DNA from: Flavobacterium sp. SH_e
GTDB lineage: Bacteria; Bacteroidota; Bacteroidia; Flavobacteriales; Flavobacteriaceae
Assembly: GCF_025717045.1 (NCBI RefSeq)
Contig: NZ_JAOVZN010000005.1
Coordinates: 372,001 to 436,000, forward strand
Direction of reading: 5' to 3'
Length of the DNA stretch: 64,000 bases
The notes beneath the pieces are model-generated. The model ran no database searches, was not told the DNA's origin, and worked only from the letters and a program-made list of their open reading frames with translations. The position numbers were made by a program, and so were the translations under genes. The stretch's first letter is position 1, and every line of letters begins with the position of its first letter. Positions 17,016 to 26,594 of this stretch are shown here, piece after piece.

Positions 17016-17954
17016 ATGGAAAATAAAATTTTAGGCTTACACCATATTACTGCAATTGCAGGTGACGCAAAACGCAATTTTGACTTTTATTCAAAAGTTT
17101 TAGGATTAAGATTCATAAAAAAAACAGTGAATTTTGACGATCCAGGAACATACCACTTTTACTTTGGTGACGAAGTAGGAAGCGCTGGAACTATTTTAAC
17201 TTTTTTCCCTTGGGGAGAAGGAATTCAGCAAGGAAGAAAAGGTTCTGGAATGGCAACTGAAATTGGTTATTCTGTTCCAAAAGGAAGTCTTGAATTCTGG
17301 CAAAAACGTTTTGATCAATATAACGTGATTTACAATAAACCAGCTGAAAAGTTTGGTGAAAAATATTTGACTTTCTTAGATCCAGATGGATTGAAATTAG
17401 AGTTAATCGAATCTAAAACAGAAGATAACAGAAAAGCTTGGGAAACTGACGAAGTAAAAGCTGACGTAGCTACAAAAGGTTTCCATAACATTACTTTGAC
17501 TTTAAATAGCATTAAAGCAACTGCAGCAGTTTTAACTGAAATATTTGGTTACAAATTGATTGATCAAGATGTAAACCGTTACCGTTATGCAACTGATGCC
17601 GTTGAAAATGCTGCTATTGTTGATTTAGTTGAATTGCCTGAAGAAAAACGCGGTTTAAATGCTAACGGAACTGTTCACCACGTGGCTTTCCGTGTACAAA
17701 ACGATGAAATTTTAATGAAATTCAGAGAAAAAATCGAAGAATACGGTTTGCAGATTACGCCACAAATTGACAGACAATATTTCCATTCTCTTTATTTTAG
17801 AGAACCAGGTGGAGTTTTGTTTGAAATCGCTACTGACAATCCTGGATTTACAGTAGACGAAAGCTTAGAAGAATTAGGTCAAAACTTAAAACTTCCTGCA
17901 CAATACGAACCACAAAGAGCTGCTATCGAAGCTCATTTGGTTAAAATTAATTAA
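17016..17954 (+). CDS. Ring-cleaving dioxygenase (MhqO-like VOC protein)
   Basis: A 312-residue protein with two vicinal-oxygen-chelate modules. Metal ligand candidates are the HH pair at residues 9-10 (LHHITAIAG), the VHHVAF histidine in the second module and the Glu in LFEIATDNPGF. The length and the GLRFIKKTVNFDDPGTYHFY stretch fit the MhqO/YkcA family induced by quinones and diazo compounds in Firmicutes. It probably opens hydroquinone or catechol rings using Fe(II). It has its own promoter and terminator. The divergent GAF activator and the promoter motif shared with the 1032 hydrolase point to a joint response. Confidence 0.9.
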   Translation: MENKILGLHHITAIAGDAKRNFDFYSKVLGLRFIKKTVNFDDPGTYHFYFGDEVGSAGTILTFFPWGEGIQQGRKGSGMATEIGYSVPKGSLEFWQKRFDQYNVIYNKPAEKFGEKYLTFLDPDGLKLELIESKTEDNRKAWETDEVKADVATKGFHNITLTLNSIKATAAVLTEIFGYKLIDQDVNRYRYATDAVENAAIVDLVELPEEKRGLNANGTVHHVAFRVQNDEILMKFREKIEEYGLQITPQIDRQYFHSLYFREPGGVLFEIATDNPGFTVDESLEELGQNLKLPAQYEPQRAAIEAHLVKIN

Positions 17955-17979
17955 TTTAGAAGTTTAATTTTATATTTGA

Positions 17980-18019
17980 AAAACGCCTTAAAAACATTTT
18001 TGAGGCGTTTTTTCTTTTT
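17980..18019 (+). terminator. Intrinsic terminator of the dioxygenase
   Basis: AACGCCTTAAAAA pairs with TTTTTGAGGCGTT across a two-base loop and is followed by TTTCTTTTTT. The last codons of the minus-strand ORF 17988-18467 run through this stem. Confidence 0.85.
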
Positions 18020-18467
18020 TATTAAGTCTAGTATTTTCTATTAAATCCACATTAAAACCTAAATCTTTTGCAGCTCTAACGGTTGGATCATTAGACATAT
18101 CATTCAACATCCCAACAATAGTAAGATTCTCAATCTGATTGGTTTTTAAGTATTCTAGCAAACCCGTTTCAATAAAGCTATTAGGATTATGTTTTATGAT
18201 TATCATTTCTCCTTCAATTGGCGCAACTTCATCGTATATTTCTGCTCCTTTTGTACCAGCAATAAAAGGAGAAGAATTTTTGTTTATCGAAATATGTTGA
18301 ATATGAATAACTGTTTTCCTTTTCTTTCTAAAAGCATCTAAAGTACGTTTTGCTATCGAAGCAACTTCATAACTCTCTTCAAACTCCATTTTGCCTTTAT
18401 AGAAGTAATCATTTTGTATTTCAATAAGCAACAATGCTGATTTAGTATATTTTCTTTTCATTCGCAT
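17988..18467 (-). pseudogene. Degenerate, truncated isochorismatase-family protein
   Basis: A 159-residue relative of cysteine hydrolases with both catalytic positions altered. The LLLIDIQNDYF motif reads LLLIEIQNDYF (Asp to Glu), and the nucleophile segment MxxMCVD reads MLNDMSND (Cys to Ser). The third residue, Lys in IIIKHNPNSF, is kept. The C-terminus is short: after LIENTRLNKKEK it ends within the terminator hairpin of the dioxygenase, where the family normally continues for another helix and strand. It is therefore either a dead paralog or a non-catalytic binding protein. The reading frame is otherwise intact and no ribosome-binding site stands out. Confidence 0.65.
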
Positions 18468-19067
18468 TACAATTACATAAGCTGTTTTTATTGAAAACTA
18501 CTGGTTTCAGCTGCTCAGTTCAATCCATTTATTTACACCATAAATCAAATATACTCCGGACCCCTCTGGAGTATGCTTATTGCCCGATTGATAATCGCAT
18601 AAAATATATTAATGGATAAACTTTACAACTTCTTGGTGAAACCAGCAGTCCAACAAAAAATAGTCCTAAAAACAAAAATTAAACTTTTCTTTGCTAAAAA
18701 TTCGAGCGCGAAACTAGTCATTTGAAAGAGGCAAAAATGGTGTGTTTCTTTACCAATTACGCAATAGATAAAACATTTACAATAAGGAACAAAACATAAA
18801 CAATTACTAATCAATAAATTAAATTTAAAACATTCGAATCGACAAAATTTCCAGTTAATATCAACCGAATATCATCTTCTAATTGAAAAGTGTATTTTTA
18901 CTGACAATCAATGCCAATTATTGCACATAAATTTTTAATGTTGTTAAGAAAGCGTAACATAAACCACATTTTGAAAAATAATAACTACATTACCCTCTTC
19001 TAAAAAACAAATCATAATCGGTTAAATTATAAACAGTACAGATCGATTTAATTTATAACCAATTTAT
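18468..19067. other. 600-bp gene-free stretch
   Basis: A 63-codon minus-strand ORF (18623-18814) has no protein-like features and I do not accept it. A small hairpin ATACTCC...GGAGTAT lies near 18550. The final 50 bp before 19068 contain an imperfect inverted repeat starting GGTTAAATTATAAA, possibly the promoter-proximal control site of the TPR-AraC gene. Nothing else is recognised. Confidence 0.5.
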
Positions 19068-20615
19068 ATGCACTTTAAAACTACTCTGCTATTTTATACA
19101 TTTTTCCTTTCTTCGCTTTTGGGTTATTCTCAAAAGACTTTTGATGCTATTTATACTGAAACTTATCAGGTTTTACTCAGTTCAAATCCTAAAAAAGCAT
19201 TAAACAACGCCGATTATCTTTATACAATTGCGACGAATAATTTGGAAAGAATAAATACGCGTATGTTAAGAGCGCATATTTTATATCAATACGGAGTTCA
19301 TAATGAAGCTATCGCGACTTTAAAACAAGCTGATAGTTTAGCTACAGTAGATAAAAATTATGCCGCTCAAGCCAAAATTTATGGTTTTCTTGCTTCAATT
19401 TATCGCGAAAATGAAATCTATAACTTAGGGAGAATATATCTTAATAAAGCAGTGAATGTCAGTAAAAAAATCAAAGATAAAGGCGAAATGTATCGCTTTC
19501 AAGGAAATTTATCCCAAGAACTGGCTTGCTATGAATTGCATGGTTCTCATTATGAAAAAGCTATTTTACATCTAGAAAAAGGAATTCAGCTATTTGAAAA
19601 AGCAGATAAAACAAGCGACAAAAATTATCAAATCGCGATTAATGATGAACTTATTGCCCAAAATTATTTGGAGATGGACAAAGCCGATTCTGCTTTATTT
19701 CATTATGAAAAAGCTGAAAATGAACTTAAAAAATCCTTGTCTTATGATAGTCCGCTTAGGGGTTTTATTTATAACGGTTTAGGAAATGTATATACTTCTA
19801 CAAAAAATTACAAAAAAGCTTTGTCATATTATGCAAAAGCAGAAGAAATTGCAGAAAAATCAGATTATTCGGCACTAAAACAAGAGGTTTACAACTCTTT
19901 GATGGAATTTTACAAGAAAACGGACAGCAAAAAATACATTGTTTACAATGAAAAAAATCTAGAATTAAGCCAAGCAGAAAACGCAAACAAAAAAGCTATT
20001 GCAGATGAGCTGATAAAATCACTTCAGCAAAGTCATTTACAAAGCCAATCTCAATATAAAAAAAACAAACTAATTATCATTGGCATCTGTATTTTTGCTG
20101 TTTTAATTACAATTGCCATTTATATTTTTAAAAGAAAACAAGACTATAAAAAAATCAGAGCTTTTATTAATAACAGCAAACCAGTTAAAAGTTCAGAAGT
20201 TCAAATAGAATTAAAAAAAGACACCTCAAAAGAATATATGTCTGAGGCTACTGAAAACAGTATCTTAGAAAGTATTAAAGAGTTTGAAAAATCAAATTTA
20301 TTTCTCAATAAAACATTGTCTATCAATTCGGTTGCTGCAGAATTAAATGTAAATCATCGTTATTTATCTTATGTCATCAACAAACACAAATCCAAAGATT
20401 TTGCTGGATATATCAATGAATTGCGAATAAACTATATTGTTGATCGCTTAAAAAATGATCCTTCTTATTTAAAATACAAAATCAGTTATCTGGCAGATCA
20501 AGCTGGTTTTGCATCACACAGCCGATTTACGATTACATTTAAAAAAGTTACGGGAGTTTCGCCTTTAACTTTTATCACTTATCTTCAAAATAATAAAGAA
20601 GAAGAGCTGGTTTAA
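19068..20615 (+). CDS. TPR-transmembrane-AraC regulator
   Basis: A 515-residue protein with a signal-like N-terminus (residues 1-21, ending GYSQ) and a periplasmic-type TPR array (about 40-300, e.g. FIYNGLGNVYTSTKNYKKALSYYAKA). One transmembrane helix follows (about 326-346), then a cytoplasmic AraC-type double helix-turn-helix (about 405-510: SINSVAAELNVNHRYLSYVIN and AGFASHSRFTITFKKVTGVSPLTF). The layout is a one-component membrane-bound regulator that couples outside sensing to transcription. There is no kinase or receiver. It is upstream of, and codirectional with, the kinase/response-regulator pair at 20718/22343, but the 102-bp gap argues for a separate promoter. Confidence 0.88.
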   Translation: MHFKTTLLFYTFFLSSLLGYSQKTFDAIYTETYQVLLSSNPKKALNNADYLYTIATNNLERINTRMLRAHILYQYGVHNEAIATLKQADSLATVDKNYAAQAKIYGFLASIYRENEIYNLGRIYLNKAVNVSKKIKDKGEMYRFQGNLSQELACYELHGSHYEKAILHLEKGIQLFEKADKTSDKNYQIAINDELIAQNYLEMDKADSALFHYEKAENELKKSLSYDSPLRGFIYNGLGNVYTSTKNYKKALSYYAKAEEIAEKSDYSALKQEVYNSLMEFYKKTDSKKYIVYNEKNLELSQAENANKKAIADELIKSLQQSHLQSQSQYKKNKLIIIGICIFAVLITIAIYIFKRKQDYKKIRAFINNSKPVKSSEVQIELKKDTSKEYMSEATENSILESIKEFEKSNLFLNKTLSINSVAAELNVNHRYLSYVINKHKSKDFAGYINELRINYIVDRLKNDPSYLKYKISYLADQAGFASHSRFTITFKKVTGVSPLTFITYLQNNKEEELV

Positions 20616-20717
20616 GGCAAAAGCAACGAAATATCGTTGTTAATCAATTTCATCATATTTTGAACTTAGAGGCATAATTATCAATACCTTCGTATTGCCA
20701 GTTTAATTGTACTAAAG

Positions 20718-22328
20718 ATGTTCTCTAACCAATTTAAAGTTTCTCTTTTTCTCCTTGTTTTATTTACAATTGGAGATACGTATGCATTGGCTTCTTTTAA
20801 AAGCAAAAATCAAATAGAAAATACAGAAAAAAAACTGCCAAATCCTGAAAATGATATTTACAGAGAGGCTATTTATACTGAAAAACTAGTAATAAAAGCT
20901 GAAAAGCTATTAGATGATTTGCCTGGAAACATCGACAAAATCAAAATTTTATTGAAATTAAGCGATTGGTATCAAGAATCATATAATAGTCCCAAAGCGT
21001 TGGAAATGGCTTTTATATATGCTGAAGACGCCCTTTCTCTCAGCAAATCTCTTCATTCTAACGTTTATGCGGGCAGATGTCTTCTTCAGCTTTCAATGCT
21101 CTATCAGTTGCGAAACGATAATAGGATGATAGAAGTTTGTGCTAAAAAAGCAATAGAATTTTTATCCAAAACGAGTGAGGCAAATGATTTGGCAGAATCT
21201 TGGGTAATGGTTTGGTCAGCAAAAATGCGCACAAGTGCCCCAATGAAAGAGATATTGTATCCAATTTTCAAAGCTAAAGCCTTATTTGAAAAGTCAAAAA
21301 ACAATGCAAGAATTGGTGACTGTTATAGAGAAATTAGTGAATTATACTTTTCATATTCCGATTTTGAAAGTTCTTTATATTTTCTAAAAAAGGCTGCATT
21401 TTATTATAAAGCTGCAAATATCAGACAAGAAGATGCCTATCATTTATCAGCCAGATTGAATATCATTTATGAGACTGAAAGAAGAAACAAGGATATGATT
21501 AAACTTAAAAATAAGACGCTTCTGCAGCAGGTTAAACTTAAAAATGAGATATTCTTACGCAATTCTATGGTCATTTTTGTGATACTATTGCTTATTATTC
21601 TTGGATTGCTTTACAAGAGTTTTATGTTTAAGAAGAGAACAAATAAGGTACTTGAAACACAGCAAAATGAAATCAATAAAAAAAATAACACGCTGCAAAA
21701 TCTAGTAACCGAAAAAGAATGGCTGTTGCGGGAAATTCATCACAGAGTAAAAAATAATCTGCACATGGTTGTTGGTTTATTAGCAAGCCAAGCTGAATAT
21801 TTAAAAAATGAAGAAGCCATTCAGGCCATTAATAATAGTCAGAATAGAATTCAGGCAATGACTTTAATTCATCAAAAACTATATCAATCTGAAAATTTAT
21901 CGATAATTGATATGCCTTCATATATTTTTGAATTGACTGAATATTTAAAAGATTCTTTTGAAATACAAAACAGTATCCGATTTATACTCGACATAGATAG
22001 CTTTAATCTCCCGTTATCGCATTCTATTCCAATTGGGCTCATATTTAACGAAGCCGTTACAAATGCAATAAAATATGCTTTTCCAAATCATCAAAATGGC
22101 ATCATTAATATCGCACTTAAAAAAAATGACAACAACAACTATATCCTAATTATTCATGATAATGGTATCGGGCTTCCACCCGATTTTGATCCTTATAACA
22201 ATCCTTCTTTAGGTATAAAATTAATGCACGGCTTAGCCGCAGATATCGAAGGAAAGTTTTTAATAACTAATGCAAAAGGCACCAAAATAACTTTGGAATT
22301 TACTATTAACGAAAGTAATCTTGATTAA
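20718..22328 (+). CDS. Sensor histidine kinase with short TPR region (HisKA_2 type)
   Basis: A 536-residue kinase related to 9229 and 32335 but with a shorter periplasmic part. It has a signal segment (about 7-25), a TPR-like helical region (about 55-255), a transmembrane helix (about 280-300), a coiled coil, the HisKA_2 motif EIHHRVKNNLH (His341/342) and an HATPase domain (NEAVTNAIKYAF; DNGIGLPPDF; SLGIKLMHGL). It is 14 bp upstream of the response-regulator gene 22343 and should be its partner. A near-copy of the 12-bp palindrome (CAACGA, AATA, TCGTTG at 20625-20640) lies about 80 bp before the start. Confidence 0.92.
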   Translation: MFSNQFKVSLFLLVLFTIGDTYALASFKSKNQIENTEKKLPNPENDIYREAIYTEKLVIKAEKLLDDLPGNIDKIKILLKLSDWYQESYNSPKALEMAFIYAEDALSLSKSLHSNVYAGRCLLQLSMLYQLRNDNRMIEVCAKKAIEFLSKTSEANDLAESWVMVWSAKMRTSAPMKEILYPIFKAKALFEKSKNNARIGDCYREISELYFSYSDFESSLYFLKKAAFYYKAANIRQEDAYHLSARLNIIYETERRNKDMIKLKNKTLLQQVKLKNEIFLRNSMVIFVILLLIILGLLYKSFMFKKRTNKVLETQQNEINKKNNTLQNLVTEKEWLLREIHHRVKNNLHMVVGLLASQAEYLKNEEAIQAINNSQNRIQAMTLIHQKLYQSENLSIIDMPSYIFELTEYLKDSFEIQNSIRFILDIDSFNLPLSHSIPIGLIFNEAVTNAIKYAFPNHQNGIINIALKKNDNNNYILIIHDNGIGLPPDFDPYNNPSLGIKLMHGLAADIEGKFLITNAKGTKITLEFTINESNLD

Positions 22329-22342
22329 TTTAATTCTATAAA

Positions 22343-24289
22343 ATGGCAAAACCACTAAAGATTCTCATTGTTGAAGATCAGTTTGTAGAAGCAAATCATT
22401 TGCGATTAATGCTAAAAAAAGCAGGCCATTCTATTATTGGAATGGCACGATCAGTTTCTGACGCTAAATATTACATTGCTCAAGAAAGGCCTGAATTGGT
22501 TCTTTTAGATATTTTCCTTTCGGGAAAAGAAACTGGTATTGACCTTGCCGAAATACTCAAAGAAAATAATATTCCTTTTATTTATCTTTCTGCAAATTCT
22601 AACGAAGAAGTGCTCAATAAAGCAAAATTGACACATCCGTATGGATTTTTGGTTAAACCTTTTCGTGAAAAAGATTTACTTATTACAATTGAAATTGCTG
22701 AATATCATCAGCAACACGGAATTGAATCTTCGATTAGAAAAGAACTTTTGTTTCAAAAACAGCTCAAAACAATCGTCAAAAAAAGTGGCACTTGGGACGA
22801 TCGTGTTTTAAATATTATCACTTCCTTACAATCGCTCATTTCTTTTGATCTTGTAATGGCTATTTTTTATATCGATAGTAAATTATCTAATCGCGTTCTG
22901 GGATACTCAAGAACAGGTTTGCACGAATATCAAAAAATAGGAATTGAGGAATTGCAGAATATTACGGCTTTAAAAGAATCTGAAATCAATGATTTGCGAA
23001 ATAAAAGCAAAGTTGAAACAGACGCAACATTTTATAACGATCAGGATTTTGTGAAAATTTGCGATAAAACGCCAATAAAAAAAATGATTGCCAACTCGAT
23101 GAACATGAAGTCAAATCTGATGCTTCCTGTTCCTCTATCACTTCATGAAAATGGCGGTCTCTATTTATCTTTTTTCAGCCGACAAGCTACAAATTACAAT
23201 AAAAATCATCTTACGCTTTGCGACAGACTTCAGGAACCATTAATTTTTGCTATCGAAAATTTAATTCTTGCAGATAAAAAATTAGATCAAAAAAGTCCTC
23301 CTGTTAATCAGAAAACAGGAAAGAATGCAAAAGTATCAGGATTTGAAACCATTGTTGGAAAAAGTCCAATATTACTAAAATTGTTCGATCATATCATACA
23401 AGTTGCTCCAGCGGACACAACTGTTTTAATTACAGGTGAAAGTGGTACAGGAAAAGAAAGCATTGCAAATAGCATTCGGCAATTATCGGACAGAAAAAAT
23501 GGTCCATTTGTAAAAATAAATTGCTCTGCTTTACCGCCAAGTTTAATAGAATCTGAATTATTTGGACATGAAAAAGGATCTTTTACAGGCGCTACAGAAA
23601 AACGAATCGGTAAATTTGAACAAGCTCATAATGGAACACTATTTTTAGATGAAATTGGCGATATGCCTTTGGAAATGCAGGCAAAATTGCTTCGTGCAAT
23701 TCAGGAAAAAGAAATTGAACGCGTGGGCGGAAGTAATTCCGTTAAAGTTAATGTCAGAATAATTGCTGCGACTAATTGCAATCTAGAAAAAGAAGTTGCA
23801 GATGGCCGTTTCAGACTTGATTTATATTATCGTTTAAATGTATTTCCAATTCAACTTCCGCCTCTAAGAGAACGTAAAGAAGACATTGGACTTCTTGCCC
23901 GACATTTTATTGCTATTTATAGTGCCAAAATTGGAAAAAATGTCACTGAAATATCTGAAACTGCTTTGAAAAGCCTTTTAGCATATCAATGGCCAGGAAA
24001 CATACGTGAACTGGAAAATCTTATCGAAAGAAGCATTCTTTTGGCTAAAACAGATACTATAGAGCATATTCCGCTTCCATCTTTAGATGAAATTAAAATA
24101 AACAATACGTCGAATGAGTGGTATTTTAAAACCATTCAGGAAAACGAAAGGGAGCATATTATTAATGTTTTGGAAAAATGTAACGGAAGAATCAGAGGCG
24201 CCGGCGGAGCATCAGAAATACTTGGCTTGCCTCCTACTACTTTAGCTTCGCGAATGCAAAAATTAGGTATAAAGAGAAATCATTTTTAA
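22343..24289 (+). CDS. Receiver-GAF-sigma-54 response regulator with GSFTGA loop
   Basis: A 648-residue activator. The receiver has Asp56 (LVLLDIFL) and VKPFREKD. A middle region of about 165 residues (145-310) looks GAF-like, and the AAA+ domain has Walker A GESGTGKE (365-372). The Fis HTH at the end includes [18 protein letters not shown]. The sigma-54-contact loop reads GSFTGA (412-417) instead of GAFTGA, whereas 11515 and 15134 keep Ala. Changes in this loop can weaken or alter sigma-54 engagement, so this is worth noting. The receiver plus GAF combination suggests dual control by kinase 20718 and by a small ligand. Confidence 0.9.
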   Translation: MAKPLKILIVEDQFVEANHLRLMLKKAGHSIIGMARSVSDAKYYIAQERPELVLLDIFLSGKETGIDLAEILKENNIPFIYLSANSNEEVLNKAKLTHPYGFLVKPFREKDLLITIEIAEYHQQHGIESSIRKELLFQKQLKTIVKKSGTWDDRVLNIITSLQSLISFDLVMAIFYIDSKLSNRVLGYSRTGLHEYQKIGIEELQNITALKESEINDLRNKSKVETDATFYNDQDFVKICDKTPIKKMIANSMNMKSNLMLPVPLSLHENGGLYLSFFSRQATNYNKNHLTLCDRLQEPLIFAIENLILADKKLDQKSPPVNQKTGKNAKVSGFETIVGKSPILLKLFDHIIQVAPADTTVLITGESGTGKESIANSIRQLSDRKNGPFVKINCSALPPSLIESELFGHEKGSFTGATEKRIGKFEQAHNGTLFLDEIGDMPLEMQAKLLRAIQEKEIERVGGSNSVKVNVRIIAATNCNLEKEVADGRFRLDLYYRLNVFPIQLPPLRERKEDIGLLARHFIAIYSAKIGKNVTEISETALKSLLAYQWPGNIRELENLIERSILLAKTDTIEHIPLPSLDEIKINNTSNEWYFKTIQENEREHIINVLEKCNGRIRGAGGASEILGLPPTTLASRMQKLGIKRNHF

Positions 24290-24291
24290 TA

Positions 24292-24375
24292 ATTTTAGAT
24301 TTTAGATTGTAGATTTTAGATTTGGATTGGGTAATTACGAGAAAAATCTAAAATCTGCAATCTGCAATCTAAAAT
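24292..24375. repeat. Imperfect inverted repeat of TTTAGAT/ATCTAAA units
   Basis: Arms at 24292-24323 and 24344-24375 are built from TTTTAGATT and TGTAGA units with a 20-nt loop. Lying 2 bp after the 22343 stop, it may act as the transcript 3' end, although no uninterrupted T-tract follows. Confidence 0.6.
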
Positions 24376-24530
24376 AAACTCCGACGATATTAAGTTGACT
24401 CTTTTTCGTTTTTTAACGAAATATAGTTTGATACATCTTTTTACAAAACACACAACTAACTAATAATCAATAAATTAAAAATCAGGTTCGGTTTTCGTTT
24501 ATAGTTTGGCATAACATTAAAACGTGTATT

Positions 24531-25328
24531 ATGCTAACCGAAAACCCTACTACGATTCTTTTTATTACTGGTGCTTTTGTCAGCAATAAATGTTGGGACG
24601 AATGGAAATTATTTTTTGAGAGCAAAGGATTTAAAACCCTCGCTCCTGCATGGCCTTACAAAGATGCTCCAGCCGCTGTTTTACGCGATCGTCATCCTGA
24701 TCCTCAAATTGCGAGTTTACGATTATCTCAATTAATCGAATATTTTGAAAATATTGCTAAAAATCTGCCTCAAAAACCTATCCTCGTTGGGCACTCCATT
24801 GGCGGACTTATAGCACAAATATTACTGCAGCGGAATCTGGCAACGACTGCAATTGCAATACATTCTGTTCCTCCTCAAGGAATAATGACGTTTAAATTTT
24901 CTTTCTTAAAAGCTGGCTGGGGACCTTTAGGCTTTTTCACTTCTACAAAGAAAACTTTCTTAATGAGTTTTCCGCAATGGCAATACGCTTTTACAAACGG
25001 AATGCCAGAAGAATGGCAAGACAAAGCTTATTGCGAATCGGCAATTCCTGAATCTAAATTAATTGTTCGCGATACGATAACTTCTGTTGCAAAAGTAGAT
25101 TTTAAAGCACCGCATAAACCGCTTTTGCTAATTGCGGGATCAATCGATCATACTATTCCCGAATCATTGAATTTTTCTAATTACAAAAAATACTCAGATA
25201 AAAATTCTATCACCGATTTTAAGGTTTTCCCAAATCGAAATCACTTTGTATTAAATCAGCCTGGATGGCAGGAAATTGCAGTTTATATACACGAATGGAT
25301 TGCAAAACTGCCTCAGCAAAATTCATAA
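24531..25328 (+). CDS. Alpha/beta hydrolase (serine type)
   Basis: A 265-residue cytoplasmic hydrolase. FITGAFVSNKCWDEW forms the oxyanion region, VGHSIGG the nucleophile elbow (Ser89), AGSIDHTIP holds the acidic residue and NRNHFV the histidine. HPDPQIASLRLSQLIEYFENI resembles non-heme haloperoxidase-like esterases that follow sigma-54 or kinase genes in Bacteroidota. The upstream region has the inverted repeat TTTCGTT, TTTT, AACGAAA (24404-24421). It is codirectional with and 40 bp from the lipoprotein hydrolase 25369, probably as an operon. Confidence 0.86.
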   Translation: MLTENPTTILFITGAFVSNKCWDEWKLFFESKGFKTLAPAWPYKDAPAAVLRDRHPDPQIASLRLSQLIEYFENIAKNLPQKPILVGHSIGGLIAQILLQRNLATTAIAIHSVPPQGIMTFKFSFLKAGWGPLGFFTSTKKTFLMSFPQWQYAFTNGMPEEWQDKAYCESAIPESKLIVRDTITSVAKVDFKAPHKPLLLIAGSIDHTIPESLNFSNYKKYSDKNSITDFKVFPNRNHFVLNQPGWQEIAVYIHEWIAKLPQQNS

Positions 25329-25368
25329 TAACCCATTATTTAATAACCACTTCTAAAATTTTTTAATC

Positions 25369-26385
25369 ATGAAAACAAATTTATTAAACACTACTTTTTT
25401 CAATTTTAAAACAAAAGTTGTACAGTTTCTCACTGCCATTATTTTACTATTGACTTTAATCTCTTGCAATAAAAAAACTGAAGAAACTCCAGTTACAGAG
25501 ACAAAACCTGCGACAACAGAAACAGCTGAAGTTGCGCCAGCAAATCCGCCAGCAAATTTCAAACATGCAACCGCAACTGTAAACGGAATCAAAATTCATT
25601 ACGTTATTGGCGGACAAGGAGATCCGTTAGTTTTAGTTCACGGTTTTGGACAAAACTGGTACATGTGGAACCGACTTTTACCAGAACTTTCTAAACATTT
25701 TACTGTAATAGCACCAGATTTAAGAGGTGTTGGAGAATCTGACAAACCAGAAAGCGGTTACGACAAAAAAACAATGGCATCAGATATTCATGAATTGGTA
25801 AATCAGCTTGGATACAAAAAAATCAATTTGGCTGGACATGATATCGGACTTATGGTTGCCTATGCTTATGCCGCACAATATGGCGACAGCGTAAACAAAG
25901 TTGCTTTGATGGATGCACTTTTACCTGGAGTTGAGCCAGTTTGGTCAAACGTAAAAGCATCTGCTTGGTGGTTTGGTTTCTTCGGATGGCCAGCTTCTGG
26001 AGATATTGTAAAAGGAAAAGAAAAAGAATTCTTAACTAATTTTTGGCCAGTTGTTGGACACGTAAAAGATCCATTTACTCCAGAAGAATCAGCTGAATTT
26101 ATTAGAGCTTACGCTACTGAAGGAGGTACAACTGCAGCTTTTAAATGGTTTGGAGCATTTGATCAGGACGGAAAAGACAATGTTATTTTTATGAAGAAAA
26201 AACTAAAAATGCCATTATTAGCAATGGGCGGAGAATATTTTGCTGCGGCTTTCCTTAAGGATCACTCGAAATTAGTTGCTGAAAATGTTACCGAATCAAA
26301 AATTGCTGGCTCAGGACACTGGTTGGTTCAAGAAAATACAGCGCAAGTACAAAAAGATTTACTAGCCTTCTTTTTGGCTAAATAA
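25369..26385 (+). CDS. Alpha/beta hydrolase lipoprotein (epoxide-hydrolase/dehalogenase-like)
   Basis: A 338-residue protein with a lipoprotein signal: hydrophobic core then LISC with Cys33, followed by a Thr/Ala/Pro-rich linker (about 35-62). The catalytic domain has HGFGQNWYMW, the nucleophile elbow GHDIG with Asp158 rather than Ser, and a late SGHWLVQE histidine. An Asp nucleophile is the mark of epoxide hydrolases and haloalkane dehalogenases. It is predicted to be anchored at the cell surface or periplasmic side. It precedes repeat copy C and the exported amidohydrolase, so the three enzymes of this operon act outside the cytoplasm. Confidence 0.87.
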   Translation: MKTNLLNTTFFNFKTKVVQFLTAIILLLTLISCNKKTEETPVTETKPATTETAEVAPANPPANFKHATATVNGIKIHYVIGGQGDPLVLVHGFGQNWYMWNRLLPELSKHFTVIAPDLRGVGESDKPESGYDKKTMASDIHELVNQLGYKKINLAGHDIGLMVAYAYAAQYGDSVNKVALMDALLPGVEPVWSNVKASAWWFGFFGWPASGDIVKGKEKEFLTNFWPVVGHVKDPFTPEESAEFIRAYATEGGTTAAFKWFGAFDQDGKDNVIFMKKKLKMPLLAMGGEYFAAAFLKDHSKLVAENVTESKIAGSGHWLVQENTAQVQKDLLAFFLAK

Positions 26386-26416
26386 ATAGCCTTTTGGGTG
26401 TAATTCATGCTTTTTT

Positions 26417-26559
26417 TCAACACATAGAAACATAGATCTTATTTAAAAAAAAGGTATTTAAAAAGAAACTAGTTTCTAACACATAGCCAACTATGTTTGT
26501 TTTAAACAAGTGAAACGCCTTTTTTAAAGCTTTCAAAAACTATGTTTCTATGTGTTAAA
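26417..26559. repeat. Palindromic repeat family 1, copy C
   Basis: The termini AACACATAGAAACATAG (26419-26435) and its perfect inverse at 26540-26556. Inside are GAAACTAGTTTC (26465-26476), AACACATAG and AAGTGAAACGCCTTTTTT, i.e. the core of copies A and B in the opposite orientation. It lies between two cotranscribed genes. Confidence 0.85.
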
Positions 26560-26594
26560 AATAATTACCCCAAACGAATTAAATAACTAAAATC

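Noticed and set aside
18623..18814. 63-codon minus-strand ORF in a gene-free stretch
   Set aside because: Cys/Phe-rich translation typical of AT-rich non-coding DNA, no promoter and no neighbours that support it.
24490..24520. Third sigma-54 promoter before 24531
   Set aside because: A TTTGGCAT -12-like string is present but the -24 position reads CGTTTA, without the GG.
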